Numbered from the stretch's first letter, positions 1-10,544 are shown. The stretch is 64,000 bases of DNA from Bradyrhizobium sp. CCBAU 51765 (GCF_015291725.1 NZ_CP030038.1:6995001-7059000), one strand, 5' to 3'. The notes: a model not told the origin generated them from the letters alone. Made by a program: numbers and translations.

Positions 1-39
1 ACGCAGCGGAGGCGACCAGATAAGGCGCCACTTGCATCT

Positions 40-975
40 GCGGTCATGGAGAGGGTTGCATATAACTCAATTTGCATGGACCGGCTTTTCCCTTCGCCCC
101 GACACACAACGCGAACGCGAAATCATCCGACCACGCGAGCGAGTTTACTATGAATTCCATGGAGAGGCGGCGCTCCTCGATCTATTTGCCGCAACACAAT
201 GCCAAGACGGCACTTGCGCTGTGCTATTGCGTGGTGTGGCACTTCTTCGAGCACGAAAGCATTAGCTTTCAAAAAAGCTTGCACGCAGCGAGCAAGATCG
301 CCCGACGTGGCACAGCGGCGGGCGCAATGAAAAACGTACCAAGGGCGGCTCGATCCCGCTTGGCTGGTCTTCATCGATAGCTTTGCGGATGTTCTCCAGC
401 CCGGTTGCGTAAGTAGTAGAACAGGCCGCCGGCGGATCGGTGCCGCGAAACGGCCGGTCATCGCGAACATAGGTCTAGATCGGGCCGGTGACCGTTTTAA
501 GCTTGGCCGTTACAGGCACCCTCGTATCGGTCGGCGTGGATGCGTTCGGCACTCATGACGTGCGGGTCGACGCGTTCGATCGGTAGATTGTCCGGCAGCA
601 GACGTCGCGTCGGCTCCGGATTTTGCGCGCGCTGCTGTTTCGCAGCTTCCGATACTGCGAACTCGGCCTTGGTTTCCTGCTCCGCCTGGGTCCACCCGGC
701 GCCAACGTCTCCGCCCGCAGCGCCTCAATGTCTTCCGGCGGCTTCTCGGGACAGTGACCCATGCACCGATGGAATCACAAAAGCCGCGATTTGGCGCGCG
801 CTTTTTGCAATCTCACGGGATTATTGCGCAACCTATCCTGCGCTCTGCGGCCGCCAGCTGTGTTGAGGGTTACGCCAGTCGATGCCCTCGAGCATGTAAG
901 CCATTTGAGCCGCCGAGATCGATATCGCGCCGTCCGACGCCGAGGGCCAGATGACATGGCCTTTTCCTGCCCGTG
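40..975 (-). pseudogene. IS66 tnpC and tnpB remnant
   Basis: Read on the minus strand, 960-835 encodes the C-terminal end of an IS66 TnpB protein, recognisable by AQMAYMLEGIDWRNPQ. From about 770 down to 300, broken frames match IS66 TnpC: the N-terminal coiled-coil stretch around EDIEALRAETLA and the transposase-core stretch around TYVRDDRPF. No frame is open over the whole region, so the genes are dead. The upstream part (tnpA) lies at 2465-2690, beyond an inserted IS110. The family call rests on motif recognition. Confidence 0.65.
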
Positions 976-2470
976 ATCGCATCTTGGGCGTCGCCCGGAT
1001 TGGACCCGGCAAAGAAGGAGAAAATGCGATGCAATCGGTTTGTGCCTTCGTTGGTCTCGACGTACACAAGGAGACAATTTCTGTCGCGGTAGCGGACGTT
1101 GGGCGAGCGGGTGAGGTTCGGCATGTCGGCACGATCAAGAACGATCCGACGGCAATCGGCAAACTCGCTCGGAGTCTGGCGCGTCGACATGGTGTCGTCG
1201 AGTTCGTCTACGAGGCTGGATCATGCGGCTACAACGTTCAACGTCAACTCTCGACAATGGGGATGATCTGCAGAGTGTGCGCGCCCTCGTTGACGCCACG
1301 CAAGCCGGGCGAGCGGATCAAGAATGACCGGCGCGACGCCATCATTTTGGCTCGTCTGCATCGGGCCGGTGAGCTCACCTATGTCTGGGTGCCGGACGCG
1401 CTTCATGAGGCACTACGCGACCTGGTACGGGCGCGGCACGCAGCTGGTCAGGATGTCCGCCGAGATCGCATTCGCATTCAGGCGTTCATGCTCCGTTGCG
1501 ACTTACGCTTCGAGGGTAAGGCTTGGAGTCGCCGACACCGGATGTGGCTCTGCAACAGGACGTTCGCCCATCCGGCGCAACAGATTGCATTCCAGACCTA
1601 TCTCAACGCACTTGAGCATGACGAGGCTCGCAAGGCTGGAGTAGAGGAGCAAATCCGCGAACTACTCGCGAGCTCCCCGTGGGCCAAACAGATGCAGGCT
1701 CTGCAAGCATTGAAGGGCGTCGGTCCGATCGTCGCCGCTACGATACTCGCCGAGGTCGGAGACTTCTCCCGCTTCGCTCATCCGCGGCAGCTCGTTGCCT
1801 ACTTCGGCCTCGCCCCAGGCGAGCACAGCAGCGGCGGTACGGTAAGGCCGCGCGGCATCACCAAGGCGGGCAGTTCGATCGCGCGGGCCGTGCTGTGTGA
1901 AGCTGCCTGGAGCTATCGTACCACGCCGAAGGTCGGGCAATGGATGAAAGAGCGTTGCCCGCCAGTTTCACAAGATATCGCTGCTCTGGCCTGGAAAGCG
2001 CAGCTACGTCTGCACAAGACCTATCGGAAGCTTACCGCGCGCGGAAAACGCTCAGTCGTCGCTACCGCTGCAGTTGCGCGGGAACTGCTCGGCTTTATCT
2101 GGTCCATCGGCCAGCGCGTCCCGCTAGGCGCGTAATCGAAGACGTATCCTACGATCCGCATCAGCGAGGACGCCGAGCGCGGTAGAGGGAATCCTCGAGT
2201 TCATTTTGGACAGCGGAAACGCCGACGTCCGAGGCCAGAGCGAGGCAGCCCTCCGACGCACCGTCATCATGGGGTAGCCAATCCCCGCATAGGAGTCTGA
2301 GCGACCGTCGAGAACACTCGGCGTCCTCACCCATGCGGATCGTATGCATCAAATATCCACGTCCCAAAACGGGCGATCGGGAAGCTGTGTTCAAAACAGT
2401 TGACAAAGGCCATAGGAGATGAAGCGGCCACGGTCCAGCCGCTTGGCATGAGGTTCACTATGGCTCGTCC
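976..2470 (+). mobile_element. IS110-family insertion sequence inside an IS66 remnant
   Basis: The element lies between the tnpB and tnpA remnants of one IS66. It carries a complete transposase gene followed by about 330 bases of non-coding DNA. The ends are placed only by where IS66-like sequence stops and resumes, so they are good to a few tens of bases. IS110 elements usually make no target duplication and none is claimed. The long non-coding tail is where IS110/IS1111 elements may carry a guide (bridge) RNA; none was folded here. Confidence 0.6.
1029..2135 (+). CDS. IS110-family transposase, intact
   Basis: This DEDD recombinase catalyses movement of its IS110 element. The chosen ATG at 1029 follows a GGAG at 1017-1020; an upstream in-frame ATG at 951 would add 26 residues lacking family similarity. 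The protein is about 368 residues. It has the RuvC-like N-terminal part (FVGLDVHKETISVAV, then YEAGSCGY and KNDRRDA) and the C-terminal transposase_20 part with GVGPIVAATILAEVGDFSRF and PGEHSSGG. Length and motifs are those of a full-length family member with no visible frameshift. Confidence 0.9.
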   Translation: MQSVCAFVGLDVHKETISVAVADVGRAGEVRHVGTIKNDPTAIGKLARSLARRHGVVEFVYEAGSCGYNVQRQLSTMGMICRVCAPSLTPRKPGERIKNDRRDAIILARLHRAGELTYVWVPDALHEALRDLVRARHAAGQDVRRDRIRIQAFMLRCDLRFEGKAWSRRHRMWLCNRTFAHPAQQIAFQTYLNALEHDEARKAGVEEQIRELLASSPWAKQMQALQALKGVGPIVAATILAEVGDFSRFAHPRQLVAYFGLAPGEHSSGGTVRPRGITKAGSSIARAVLCEAAWSYRTTPKVGQWMKERCPPVSQDIAALAWKAQLRLHKTYRKLTARGKRSVVATAAVARELLGFIWSIGQRVPLGA

Positions 2471-2690
2471 GCGTCCCAAACGATCTACGCCACGTCAACA
2501 GGAACGAGCACGAGATGCCGTATCGCCGCGCTGTGGATGAGACCGCGCGGGGCCTGCAAACTTTCCAGAGCGATCTTGAGCTTTTCATCAGTCCAGCGAC
2601 GGCGACTGCCAGTCTCAACAGCCTCGAACCGTTCAATCCGAGCACTGAACTTATTGCTGATGGGGTGGACGCCCCCTCGCACCATCCTTG
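2465..2690 (-). pseudogene. IS66 tnpA 5' remnant
   Basis: The minus strand encodes ERFEAVETGSRRRWTDEK, and after a frame change ARRYGIS followed by LLTWRRSF. This is the N-terminal helix-turn-helix part of an IS66 OrfA/TnpA protein. The gene stops where the inserted IS110 ends, and the rest of the same IS66 continues at 975-40. Two frames are needed to read it, so it is not functional. Confidence 0.55.
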
Positions 2691-2733
2691 TGGCAAGGTG
2701 GCATCGTTCATCATCATTGAGACGGAGGTTTCT

Positions 2734-3310
2734 ATGTCAGCAGTTAGCACGATTGGGCTGGATCTGGCGAAAAACGTATTTCAAGTCCACTGCTCGGATG
2801 TCTCAGGAACTGTGACTCTCCGCAAGAAGCTCCGGCGGGACCAGGTGCTTAAGTTTTTCGCTACGCAGCCGGCCTGCACCGTTGCCATGGAAGCCTGCGC
2901 TAGTAGCCATCATTGGGGGCGCGAGATCGCAAAATTTGGACATCGGATTCGCCTCATTGCACCGGCCTACGTCAAGCCGTTTGTTAAACGACAAAAGAAC
3001 GACATGGCGGACGCCGAAGCCATCTGTGAAGCCGCACAGCGGCCGACCATGCGTTTCGTGGCCATGAAAACAGAAGAGCAACAAGGTGCGGCGATCGTAT
3101 TTCGTGCTCGCGATCTTCTGGTCCGTCAGCGAACCCAAATTATTAATGCAATGCGAGGCCATTTGGCCGGGTTCGGGAGCATCGTCGCAAAGGGTCCCTG
3201 TCACATCGCCAAGCTCCTGGCTAAGATAGCGGACATTCCCGCGATTGCCCAACCGATCCTCCAATTGCTGGCCGATCGATTCGTCAAAGCTCGCGATTGC
3301 CGATCGAAGT
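2734..3310 (+). pseudogene. Truncated IS110-family (IS1111-type) transposase
   Basis: The ATG at 2734 follows GGAGG at 2724-2728. About 190 residues are family-like, with STIGLDLAKNVFQVHC, MEACASSHHWGREI and KRQKNDMADAEAICEAA. The homology stops near residue 190, and the frame then runs antisense through an unrelated gene remnant. The C-terminal catalytic domain (the GIGP and SSGG motifs) is missing. The element was therefore cut, probably when it joined the argininosuccinate-lyase-like remnant. Confidence 0.75.
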
Positions 3311-3735
3311 TCTTCTCGTGCACGGTTCCAGCCTGCGTCGAGATCACGCAAAAAGGTGTCCACTCGTTCGATAGCGCTTTCCAGTTCCTTCAGCGATGTC
3401 GCAACGGCACCCGGAGCAGGTCCTCCCCCTGCCCGAGCCGCTCGCGCGATCACCCCTGGAGTTGGCCACGTCTCTGAGGTGAGCACTCGATCATGTTGGC
3501 CGATCTTTAAGAGGCTCGCCACACCAATCTCGATCGCTGTCGTCACCAACTGCCCGACTTCATTATGGGCGGAACGAAAATCCAGATCGCTGCCGAGCGC
3601 GAGGCGCGTCGCCGTTTCCATGGCATTCACGAATGACGTATCGAGCGTTGCCGACGCTGTGTCTTCGGCAATGACCAACCCTGAGAGACAGAAACGGACG
3701 AGGCGCGCCGCACCAATCGAATGATCGATCCCAGG
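3285..3735 (-). pseudogene. Argininosuccinate-lyase-like protein, C-terminal remnant
   Basis: The minus strand encodes a stretch matching the C-terminal helices of the fumarase/argininosuccinate lyase superfamily: DTSFVNAMETATRLAL, DFRSAHNEVGQLVTTAIE and then a GGGPAPGAVATSL segment like the GGPAP turn of argininosuccinate lyases. The N-terminal two thirds and the catalytic regions are absent. It follows directly on the GHMP kinase remnant with a frame change near 3730, so the two were adjacent genes or one fused gene. The family call is from recognised motifs only. Confidence 0.5.
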
Positions 3736-4645
3736 CCAGACATTGCGCGTAGCCTCCGTTCCGGCTCGGTTAGGGAAAGGGTGAGGACGGCTCCAGTTGA
3801 AACGGCACCAGTCGCTACCGGCATGAAGCCGGCGTCGGAGTAGAGGGGATTCTGCAGGGCGGTCTCGCTCTGTATCGCGGAGAACGTCGCCACCCGACCG
3901 GCAAGTGTGACGCTCTGCTGTACGACCGCTTGCTTCGGAACGGCCAAGGCGCAGCCGAAGGTGGCGATCTGATCACGTGAATAGCCGCTCGCGGCAGGCG
4001 GTCGGTTCCAATGCTCCGTTGACCGGTCCGGTGTCAACCCCAAAATGTACATTTGCGGGAGAGGGCCGTTAGACAGTAGGACAACCTCGCCAATTCGTTG
4101 GGCGAAAAGAACCGTGCTGCTTGTGCAAACATCAGGGAGTCGCACGCATGCTCAGCGGCATCCGCCTGCGGATGGCGCGCCAGAAGCGCTCGCGATCCCC
4201 GATAGCCTGCGACGCAGTTAGTGATCGCAACGGATAGAGGCTCCACGCCGCTCGTCGACGAGCCCATGCCGGCGCCTTCCGGAACAAAAGTCCTGACTTC
4301 AATCGTAGCCGCCATATTCTAAAAGCATCGAGGGTAAGTCGAGCGGCGAGCTCACATTTATAGAAATCATTCGGTGTCTCTCGAATGCCGGTGCGGCCGA
4401 CGTGAGCGCCATGCGGCTCGGCTCCAACGTCGTACGGACTTCCGCTCCATCGGCGTGCGGCATGTGAACTGGAACCAGCGCGCGCACCGTGCGGCGGTCC
4501 GCCCCTTTTTCGACGGCTAAAGCTCCCTGGAGCAGTTCGCCGAAGTGAGGGTGGCAGGATACCACGCCGCACGGCTTCGCGAGAGAGTGGGAGCTGGCAA
4601 TCCTGTCCTCCGCTGCAGATCTCGTGAGCATCTCCATATCGCTGC
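3735..4645 (-). pseudogene. GHMP kinase (PduX/L-threonine-kinase type), frameshifted
   Basis: At least three minus-strand frames add up to one GHMP kinase. The N-terminal signature HPHFGELLQGALAV lies near 4560. The glycine-rich ATP loop PEGAGMGSSTSGVE lies near 4270. The C-terminal stretches VLFAQRIGE, GPLPQMYILGL and AGRVATFSAIQ lie between 4120 and 3880. PduX-type kinases phosphorylate L-threonine for cobalamin synthesis, but many relatives have other small substrates. Stops and frame changes between the blocks show that the gene is dead. Its neighbour is an argininosuccinate-lyase-like remnant, which suggests a lost amino-acid pathway. Confidence 0.6.
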
Positions 4646-4914
4646 ACTACCGTGGCCGCGCAACCGAGGAGCAAGGGATTTGCCTTGAAGATGGCATAGA
4701 ATACTATGACCGGTCTCTCATCCTGTGATCTCTGTCTATGAAGAACGCCATTGAAGCCAGTCTATGGCTCTGCAAAATGATGCGTTTGGATTGCCGAGTG
4801 TGCTATGAGGTGTCGGGGCCTTGGTGACCTCATACTTTGCGTCGTAGCATGCCGGACTGACTTATGTGGCGCTGTCTTCGAGCGAGCCGCCGAGTCCTGG
4901 AGCTATGACGGAAA
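4646..4914. other. No recognisable gene
   Basis: About 270 bases upstream of the GHMP kinase remnant and before the IS256 element. No convincing coding frame, repeat or promoter was recognised. Confidence 0.4.
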
Positions 4915-4996
4915 CTGGGTGATGACGACCTGAGAAAGGCGGCGTATCGAGGCGGGTGATGAAGCCTGCCAGCAACCTCCAAAGGAGCGATACGCC

Positions 4997-6255
4997 GTGA
5001 ACGAGACTACGAATGTTTTTCCTCTGCGTCAGCCCGATCAGATTGCTGATCCACTGACGAATATTCTGCGTGCCGGAGCTCGCGAACTGATCGCCCGGGC
5101 TGTCGAGATTGAGTTCACTACATTCCTGGAAACGACGAAACATCTGATGCTGCCGGATGGTCGGGCGCGCGTGGTGCGGCATGGATATGGACCGACGCGC
5201 GAAATTGCCACCGGTATCGGCCCTGTTGTGATCGCCCGTCCGAAGGCCCGCGACCGTGGAGCAAGCGGGCCAGGCGACACGATCCGGTTTCATTCGACGA
5301 TCCTGCCCGCTCTGGGCCCGCCGGGCGAAGAGCTTGGACGCGTTGATCCCCGTGCTCTATTTGCGGGGAATCTCGACCAGCGACTTTCAGGAGGCACTTT
5401 CGGCCTTGCTCGGCAAGGACGCGCCGAACTTGTCGCCCCCGCTCATCGCTGGCCTGAAGAAGGACTGGCAGGCTGAATACGAACGTTGGCAAAAGCGCGA
5501 CCTGTCGGCGCGGCGGTACGTTTATATCTGGGCGGATGGCGTTTATCTGCAGGCTCGCATGGAGGACCATGCCGAATGCATCCTGATGTTGATAGGCGCC
5601 ACGCCCGAGAAAGAAGGAATTGATCGGCTTCCAGGTCGGGGTACGCGAGAGCGCACAAAGTTGGCGAGAATTGCTGATCTATCTGCGCAAGCGCGGCTTG
5701 CAGATCGGGCCTCAGCATGCTGTCGGCGACGGCGCTCTCGGCTTCTGGCGGACGCTCGATGAAATCTTCCCCGGCACGCAACATCAGCGATGTTGGCTGC
5801 ACAAGGTGAACAACGTGCTCGACAAGGTCGCCAAGTCCGTGCAGCCGGCAATAAAGAGTGATCTGCGTGACATCTACCTAGCGCCGAACCGGGCGGCCGC
5901 TGAAACAGCGATCGATATCTTCGTCGAGAAGTACGGCTTCAAATACAAGGCGGCCGTTGAATGCCTGATCAAGGATCGCTCGGCTATGTTGGCGTTTTAT
6001 GACTTCCCTGCCGAGGCACTGGTAGCATCTGCGCACGTCGAATCCAATCGAGAGCGTCTTTGCCACGGTTAGGCACCGGACTGTGCGAACGAAGGGAGCC
6101 TTATCGCACACACAGCAAAGTTGATGGTCTTCAAGCTCGTCGGCGCCGCATCTAAAACCTGGCGACGGTTGAAGGGCACAAATCAGTTGCTGAAGGTGAT
6201 ATCCGGGGTAAAGTTTGCGGACGGAATCGAAGTCATTCCGACCGCTGAAGTCATA
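4997..6255 (+). pseudogene. IS256-family transposase, frameshifted
   Basis: A GTG start at 4997 follows GGAG in a typical leader. The first frame gives the N-terminal part (LTNILRAGARELIARAVE). A shift near 5290 continues as LIPVLYLRGISTSDFQEAL and YVYIWADGVYLQAR, and a second shift near 5600 gives GFQVGVRESAQSWRELL and HQRCWLHKVNNVLDKV. Stops follow near 6070. The C-terminal end (TWRRLKGTNQL) lies at 6150-6190. Mutator-type DDE transposases are about 400 residues, so all parts are present but at least three lesions disable the gene. Confidence 0.75.
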
Positions 6256-6274
6256 GCTCCGAGTCCTGTCGTGG

Positions 6275-6540
6275 CGATCTCAATCGGGATGGAAGCCGCA
6301 TTCTGCGTCGAGACGCTGGAGGATGCTCTGGCTAGCCACGGCAAGCCGGACATTTTCAACACCGACCAGGGCTCGGAGTTCATGGGTGCCGCGTTCACCG
6401 GCGTGCTCGCCCGTCACGGGACCTCTATCAGCATGGATGGCTGAGACGCCTGGCGCGACTACGTGTTGGTCAAGCGGCTGTGGCGCAGCGTGAAAATATG
6501 AAGAGGTCTATCTGCGCGCTACCACGCGCGTCTCCGACGT
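6275..6540 (+). pseudogene. IS3-family OrfB C-terminal fragment
   Basis: The frame joined to the IS256 tail continues as the integrase core of an IS3-family OrfB: DIFNTDQGSEFMGAAFTGVL (the second catalytic Asp region), then SISMDG, a stop, and WRDYVLVKRLWRSVK. Two stop codons interrupt it. It has no ends of its own and appears to be scrap joined to the IS256 remnant. Confidence 0.6.
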
Positions 6541-7656
6541 CCCCCTCGATCGGCTGATAGTTCGACCCTTTACAATGGCCGGCGTCCCTAGTCGAGCCTT
6601 GACTGCGTCACGCCCGATCAAGTGAGTGGGGCAGCCGCGTTCGCAGACCGCAATTAAAGAACTCAACGGCATGTGAGAGGACGATACGCTGGCGCCCTGC
6701 AGTAACAGGCGTTCGCCATATCGGCTGTATGCCACAACAAACGAGCGAATTCTTATCCCAGTTTTGTGAGGGCGTGACTGTCCGCACTTATTAAGATGCC
6801 GGCGGAACGAACCACCAAAATTCACGTTCGCTTCAAGTGTGGCGACCAGCCCACCAACCGACGTGAGATCGGTGGTATGCAGCATCGCCGCAGTAGATAG
6901 ACCCCTCGCGAAGTTCTCCTTCGCCGCTGGAGCTTCCGGATGGGGCAAAGCGTCGCGACCATGATGGTAACGGTTCTTCCGGCGTTCCAGGCAAACATCA
7001 AGCTTTCCCGCACAAGGCGATCGGCAGCTTCATGCGAACAACCCGCACGGCAGGAATTGCAAGAGCGGCCTAGTGTTTCGCCAGTTCGGCTTCACGCATC
7101 TTGTGATCGCTATCGTCGCCTGAATTCGGGAGCTCCTCCAGGCGAAGTCCGCACAAGTTGCGCTTCAAAACTGCGTTGCTAGGCTGAATTCGACGGATTT
7201 CCTCCTCGGGTCGCGGCTACGATTGAAATATAACATCGCCGTCCGGCGAACTGATTGAGCGCAAATTGGAGGGCCCGGCGGGTTCTTAGTTGACGGCGTG
7301 CGGTATCACCTAGTCGCGACCGCTGGTCTGCGGCAAACCGCACGAGACGGACCTTGAAATGATCAGGGTGCCAAGCACCGCTTCACCGCAATGAGCCCAA
7401 TTGGTGAATCACTGCGGGATGCTGCGGAGGGCGCCTGCGTGTTGCTGCTCGTAGGCGAGTCAGGTGGTGTGGGAGTCGCGGCTGGCGAGGTTCGCTGTCG
7501 AGTGTGGCGGCCTCGCAGCCGCAGAGCGAAGCTATACCGGCCCTGGGGCAGGATGTCCTGGCGGCTTCTGATTGGTAGGAAGGGTAGCTGTCGATTGAAC
7601 CTGCGAACTTCGTGGAACTCGCGATTGCTGCCGCTTAACGTTTTGGAGAGTCGATA
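6541..7656. other. Unassigned region upstream of the ABC transporter operon
   Basis: Minus-strand frames at 6508-6948 and 6822-7013 together read like a decayed protein (for example GRDALPHPEAPAAKENF and TSVGGLVATLEANVNF), but I cannot name a family. The stretch 7015-7656 has no convincing gene. It must hold the promoter of the transporter operon starting at 7657, but I saw no clear sigma-70 or sigma-54 motif. Confidence 0.3.
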
Positions 7657-8751
7657 ATGAATGAACACGTCAAATCGGCGGCGCTTGCAGAGAGGAAGGT
7701 TTCGGCCAAGATGTCGGATTGTGTGGAAATTGAATTTCGAGCTGTCACGAAGCTCTATGGGGCGTTGGCTGCTGTCAAGGACCTCTCCCTGTCGGTACGT
7801 CGCGGTGAGTTTCTGACCATCCTTGGCCCAAGCGGGTCCGGCAAGACGACCGCCTTGATGCTGCTTGCCGGCTTCGTGGCTCCGACGAGCGGGGACATCG
7901 TGATTTCGGGACGTTCCGTCGCGTCCGTTCCGTCTTACCGGCGCGACCAAGGAATTGTGTTTCAGAGCTACGCGCTCTTCCCGCACCTTTCGGTTCGGCG
8001 TAATCTGGAATTCCCCCTCGAAATGCGCGGCGTGAAGGCGGCGAACAGGGCAAATCAGGTCGGCCGCATGCTCGATCGCGTGCATCTTGCCGATTATGCG
8101 GACCGGATGCCATCACAGCTGAGTGGAGGGCAGCAGCAGCGAGTGGCCTTGGCCCGCGCCCTTATCGCGGACCCGCCGTTCCTCCTTCTCGACGAGCCAC
8201 TTGGAGCGCTGGATCGCAAGTTGCGCGAACAGATGCAGATCGAGATCAAGAGCATGCACAGGGAGTTCGGAAAGACGACGATCTGCGTGACGCATGATCA
8301 GGAAGAGGCGCTGTCTCTCTCTGACCGCATCGTAGTAATGCGCGCTGGCAGGATTGAACAGACAGATACTCCGGAGGCGCTCTATGATCGTCCCGCGACT
8401 CGCTTTGTCGCGACTTTTCTCGGAGAGGCAAACCTGTTCGAGCACTCCGAATTTGAGCTGCGGACCGATTTGGATCAACCGCCGAACACCGTCGCAATTA
8501 TCCGTCCAGAGCGCGTGCGCATCGCGGCCCCCACAGCCCCGACCTGCCCAGACCAGCATCTGCGTCAGGCCGTTTCGGGCACCGTCGAAGATATGATCTA
8601 TGCGGGTCCCCTGCGGCGATATCAGGTGCGGGTTGGGAGAAGCACAGTCGTGGTACGCGAACATGTCGCCTCCGGTCAAAAGATCTTCTATCCCGGTGAG
8701 GCGGTTCGTCTCGACTGGCTGAGATCTGACCTCCGTATCGTCGCGGAATGA
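7657..8751 (+). CDS. ABC importer ATPase, polyamine/PotA type
   Basis: This is the ATP-hydrolysing subunit of an importer, acting on the cytoplasmic face of the inner membrane. The ATG at 7657 follows GGAG at a normal distance. Walker A is GPSGSGKT (residues 57-64), the Q-loop lies in VFQSYALFPH (101-110), the ABC signature is LSGGQQQR (155-162), Walker B is FLLLDE (175-180) and the D-loop GALD follows. The last 100 residues (IIRPERVRI, GPLRRYQVRV) are a TOBE-type regulatory domain, as in PotA, FbpC and CysA relatives. The stop overlaps the next start in ATGA, so the permease is translationally coupled. PotA-type importers carry putrescine, spermidine or other small cations; the real substrate is unknown. 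The gene is intact at 364 residues. Confidence 0.93.
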   Translation: MNEHVKSAALAERKVSAKMSDCVEIEFRAVTKLYGALAAVKDLSLSVRRGEFLTILGPSGSGKTTALMLLAGFVAPTSGDIVISGRSVASVPSYRRDQGIVFQSYALFPHLSVRRNLEFPLEMRGVKAANRANQVGRMLDRVHLADYADRMPSQLSGGQQQRVALARALIADPPFLLLDEPLGALDRKLREQMQIEIKSMHREFGKTTICVTHDQEEALSLSDRIVVMRAGRIEQTDTPEALYDRPATRFVATFLGEANLFEHSEFELRTDLDQPPNTVAIIRPERVRIAAPTAPTCPDQHLRQAVSGTVEDMIYAGPLRRYQVRVGRSTVVVREHVASGQKIFYPGEAVRLDWLRSDLRIVAE

Positions 8752-10544
8752 GAGCTCGCAAGGATCAAGTCATGCTCCAAAAACTCACGCGCGCGCCATT
8801 TGGGCTCACGCTTCCCAGCTTCACCCTACTCTTGATGGTCTTCGGAGTGCCGATTACATCCCTGCTCTTTATGAGCCTAAACGCTCCGGACTGGTCGTTC
8901 GTCAACTACCAGCGCTTCCTGTCTCAGAGTGCAAACATCTATGTCCTGCTCCAAACTATCGAGATCAGCATAGGAGCGACCGCCATATGCTTGGTCATAG
9001 GCTATCCTACAGCATACCTGATTGTGACAGCGCCCGAGCGCCAGCGAACGGTGTTCATCGTGCTAGTGCTGATTCCCTGGCTGACCAGTGGGCTGGTGCG
9101 GACATACGCCTGGACCGTGATCCTTGGTGACCACGGCCTAATCAACAACGTTTTGGTCGCCTCGGGGCTGGCATCATCCCCGGTTCCGCTCATCTACAAT
9201 CGGTTCGCGGTTTTCGTTGGCATGGTCCACATCATGCTTCCGATGATGATCCTCCCTCTCCTGAGCGTGATGTACAACATTGATAAATCGTTGGTGGCTG
9301 CAGCGCGTAGCATGGGTGCTCGGCCCTTCACCGCTTTCTGGCGGGTGTTCTTGCCGCTGAGTTTACCAGGGGTTCGAAGCGGCTCGCTTCTCGTATTCGT
9401 GGGCTGCCTCGGATTCTACATCACCCCGCAGGCTCTTGGCGGATTGCGCGAGACGATGCTGTCTAAGCTGATTGTCAATCAGCTTCTCGTGTCGGCAAAC
9501 CTGGGTGCGACGGCGGCGACAGCCTTCGTATTGCTCGCCGTTACGGCAGTCGTGCTCTCGATATTCGGGCTGGATCTCTCAGGATCACGGGAACGCGTAC
9601 GGGGCGCGGTCGGAACAAAACGCCGATCATGGTTGTCAGCGCAGGGCGCCATGGGCAGGTGGTTCAACGAGCTCGGGACTTCCTGGCGGGCGAGTCGCTG
9701 GCAGCGACAGTTGTACCGTGCAGCTGCGCAGGTCCGTTGGGTGGAATTTGCCGGCGCGGGTTTTATGACGGTTGTTATGGTCTATTTGCTCGTTCCAGGC
9801 CTCATCGTCATCATCATGTCGTTCAGTGCGGGAGATTTCATCGAGTTCCCTCCGTCTGCGTTCTCGTTGCGGTGGTACGTGGCGTTCTTTGAGGATTCGA
9901 CTTGGACCACGAGTTTGTCGAACAGCGTCGAGGTGGCGATCGATGTGGCCCTCCTCGCCACGGCCACGGGCACGCTCGCCGCGTATGGCCTCGGCCGCAT
10001 GTCGCCGCAGTCGCGAAGCATCCTGACAATGATGATCCTGATGCCGATCACGTTTCCAGTCGTGATCGTGGGCGTTGCTGCTTATTACGGATTGTTCCAC
10101 CTGCATCTGATCGGCACGAAGACTGGACTTGTGCTCGCGCATAGCATCGGCGCAAATGCCTACGTCGTGGTGATCGTGGCGGCGACGCTGGCTAATTTCG
10201 ACCGGCGGCTGGAGCAGGCAGCCATGAGTATGCGGGCGGGACCGCTTCGCACGTTCTGGAGGGTCACACTTCCCTTAATCCGTCCTGGTATCCTCGGAGG
10301 AGCAGTGTTCGCGTTCATCGCTTCCTTCGATGAAGCCGTGGTCACTTCAATGATCAGCGGCTACTCCATACGCACGCTCCCATTGAGGATGTTGGAAAAC
10401 GTAACTCAGCAGATCGACCCCAGCATAGCCGCAGTGGGCTCGCTGCTGACACTTCTGCCGGTGCTTTGGCTCTTCGTCCTGTACGTCTTGTATTGGCGGT
10501 CGAGGGGTAAGCCGCAGCGCGCGCACGCCCAGGCGGAAGCATGA
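8748..10544 (+). CDS. Fused double ABC permease (PotB+PotC type)
   Basis: One gene encodes both membrane halves of the importer, about 598 residues against about 280 for a single permease. The N-terminal half carries the coupling-helix EAA-like motif around AARSMGARPFTAFWRVFLPLSLPG. The C-terminal half carries the second copy around AAMSMRAGPLRTFWRVTLPLIRPG. Each half has about six hydrophobic segments, and a polar linker of about 60 residues (roughly 275-335) joins them. The start at 8748 overlaps the ATPase stop; an ATG at 8772 is an alternative. Such fusions are known among iron and polyamine/opine-type transporters, including, from memory, y4fN of pNGR234a. Confidence 0.9.
   Translation: MRARKDQVMLQKLTRAPFGLTLPSFTLLLMVFGVPITSLLFMSLNAPDWSFVNYQRFLSQSANIYVLLQTIEISIGATAICLVIGYPTAYLIVTAPERQRTVFIVLVLIPWLTSGLVRTYAWTVILGDHGLINNVLVASGLASSPVPLIYNRFAVFVGMVHIMLPMMILPLLSVMYNIDKSLVAAARSMGARPFTAFWRVFLPLSLPGVRSGSLLVFVGCLGFYITPQALGGLRETMLSKLIVNQLLVSANLGATAATAFVLLAVTAVVLSIFGLDLSGSRERVRGAVGTKRRSWLSAQGAMGRWFNELGTSWRASRWQRQLYRAAAQVRWVEFAGAGFMTVVMVYLLVPGLIVIIMSFSAGDFIEFPPSAFSLRWYVAFFEDSTWTTSLSNSVEVAIDVALLATATGTLAAYGLGRMSPQSRSILTMMILMPITFPVVIVGVAAYYGLFHLHLIGTKTGLVLAHSIGANAYVVVIVAATLANFDRRLEQAAMSMRAGPLRTFWRVTLPLIRPGILGGAVFAFIASFDEAVVTSMISGYSIRTLPLRMLENVTQQIDPSIAAVGSLLTLLPVLWLFVLYVLYWRSRGKPQRAHAQAEA

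Noticed and set aside
2803..3678. 291-codon minus-strand frame as one gene
   Set aside because: Only the first 130 codons (above about 3285) look like a real argininosuccinate-lyase-like protein. The rest is antisense to an IS110 transposase, so the frame is a chance fusion.
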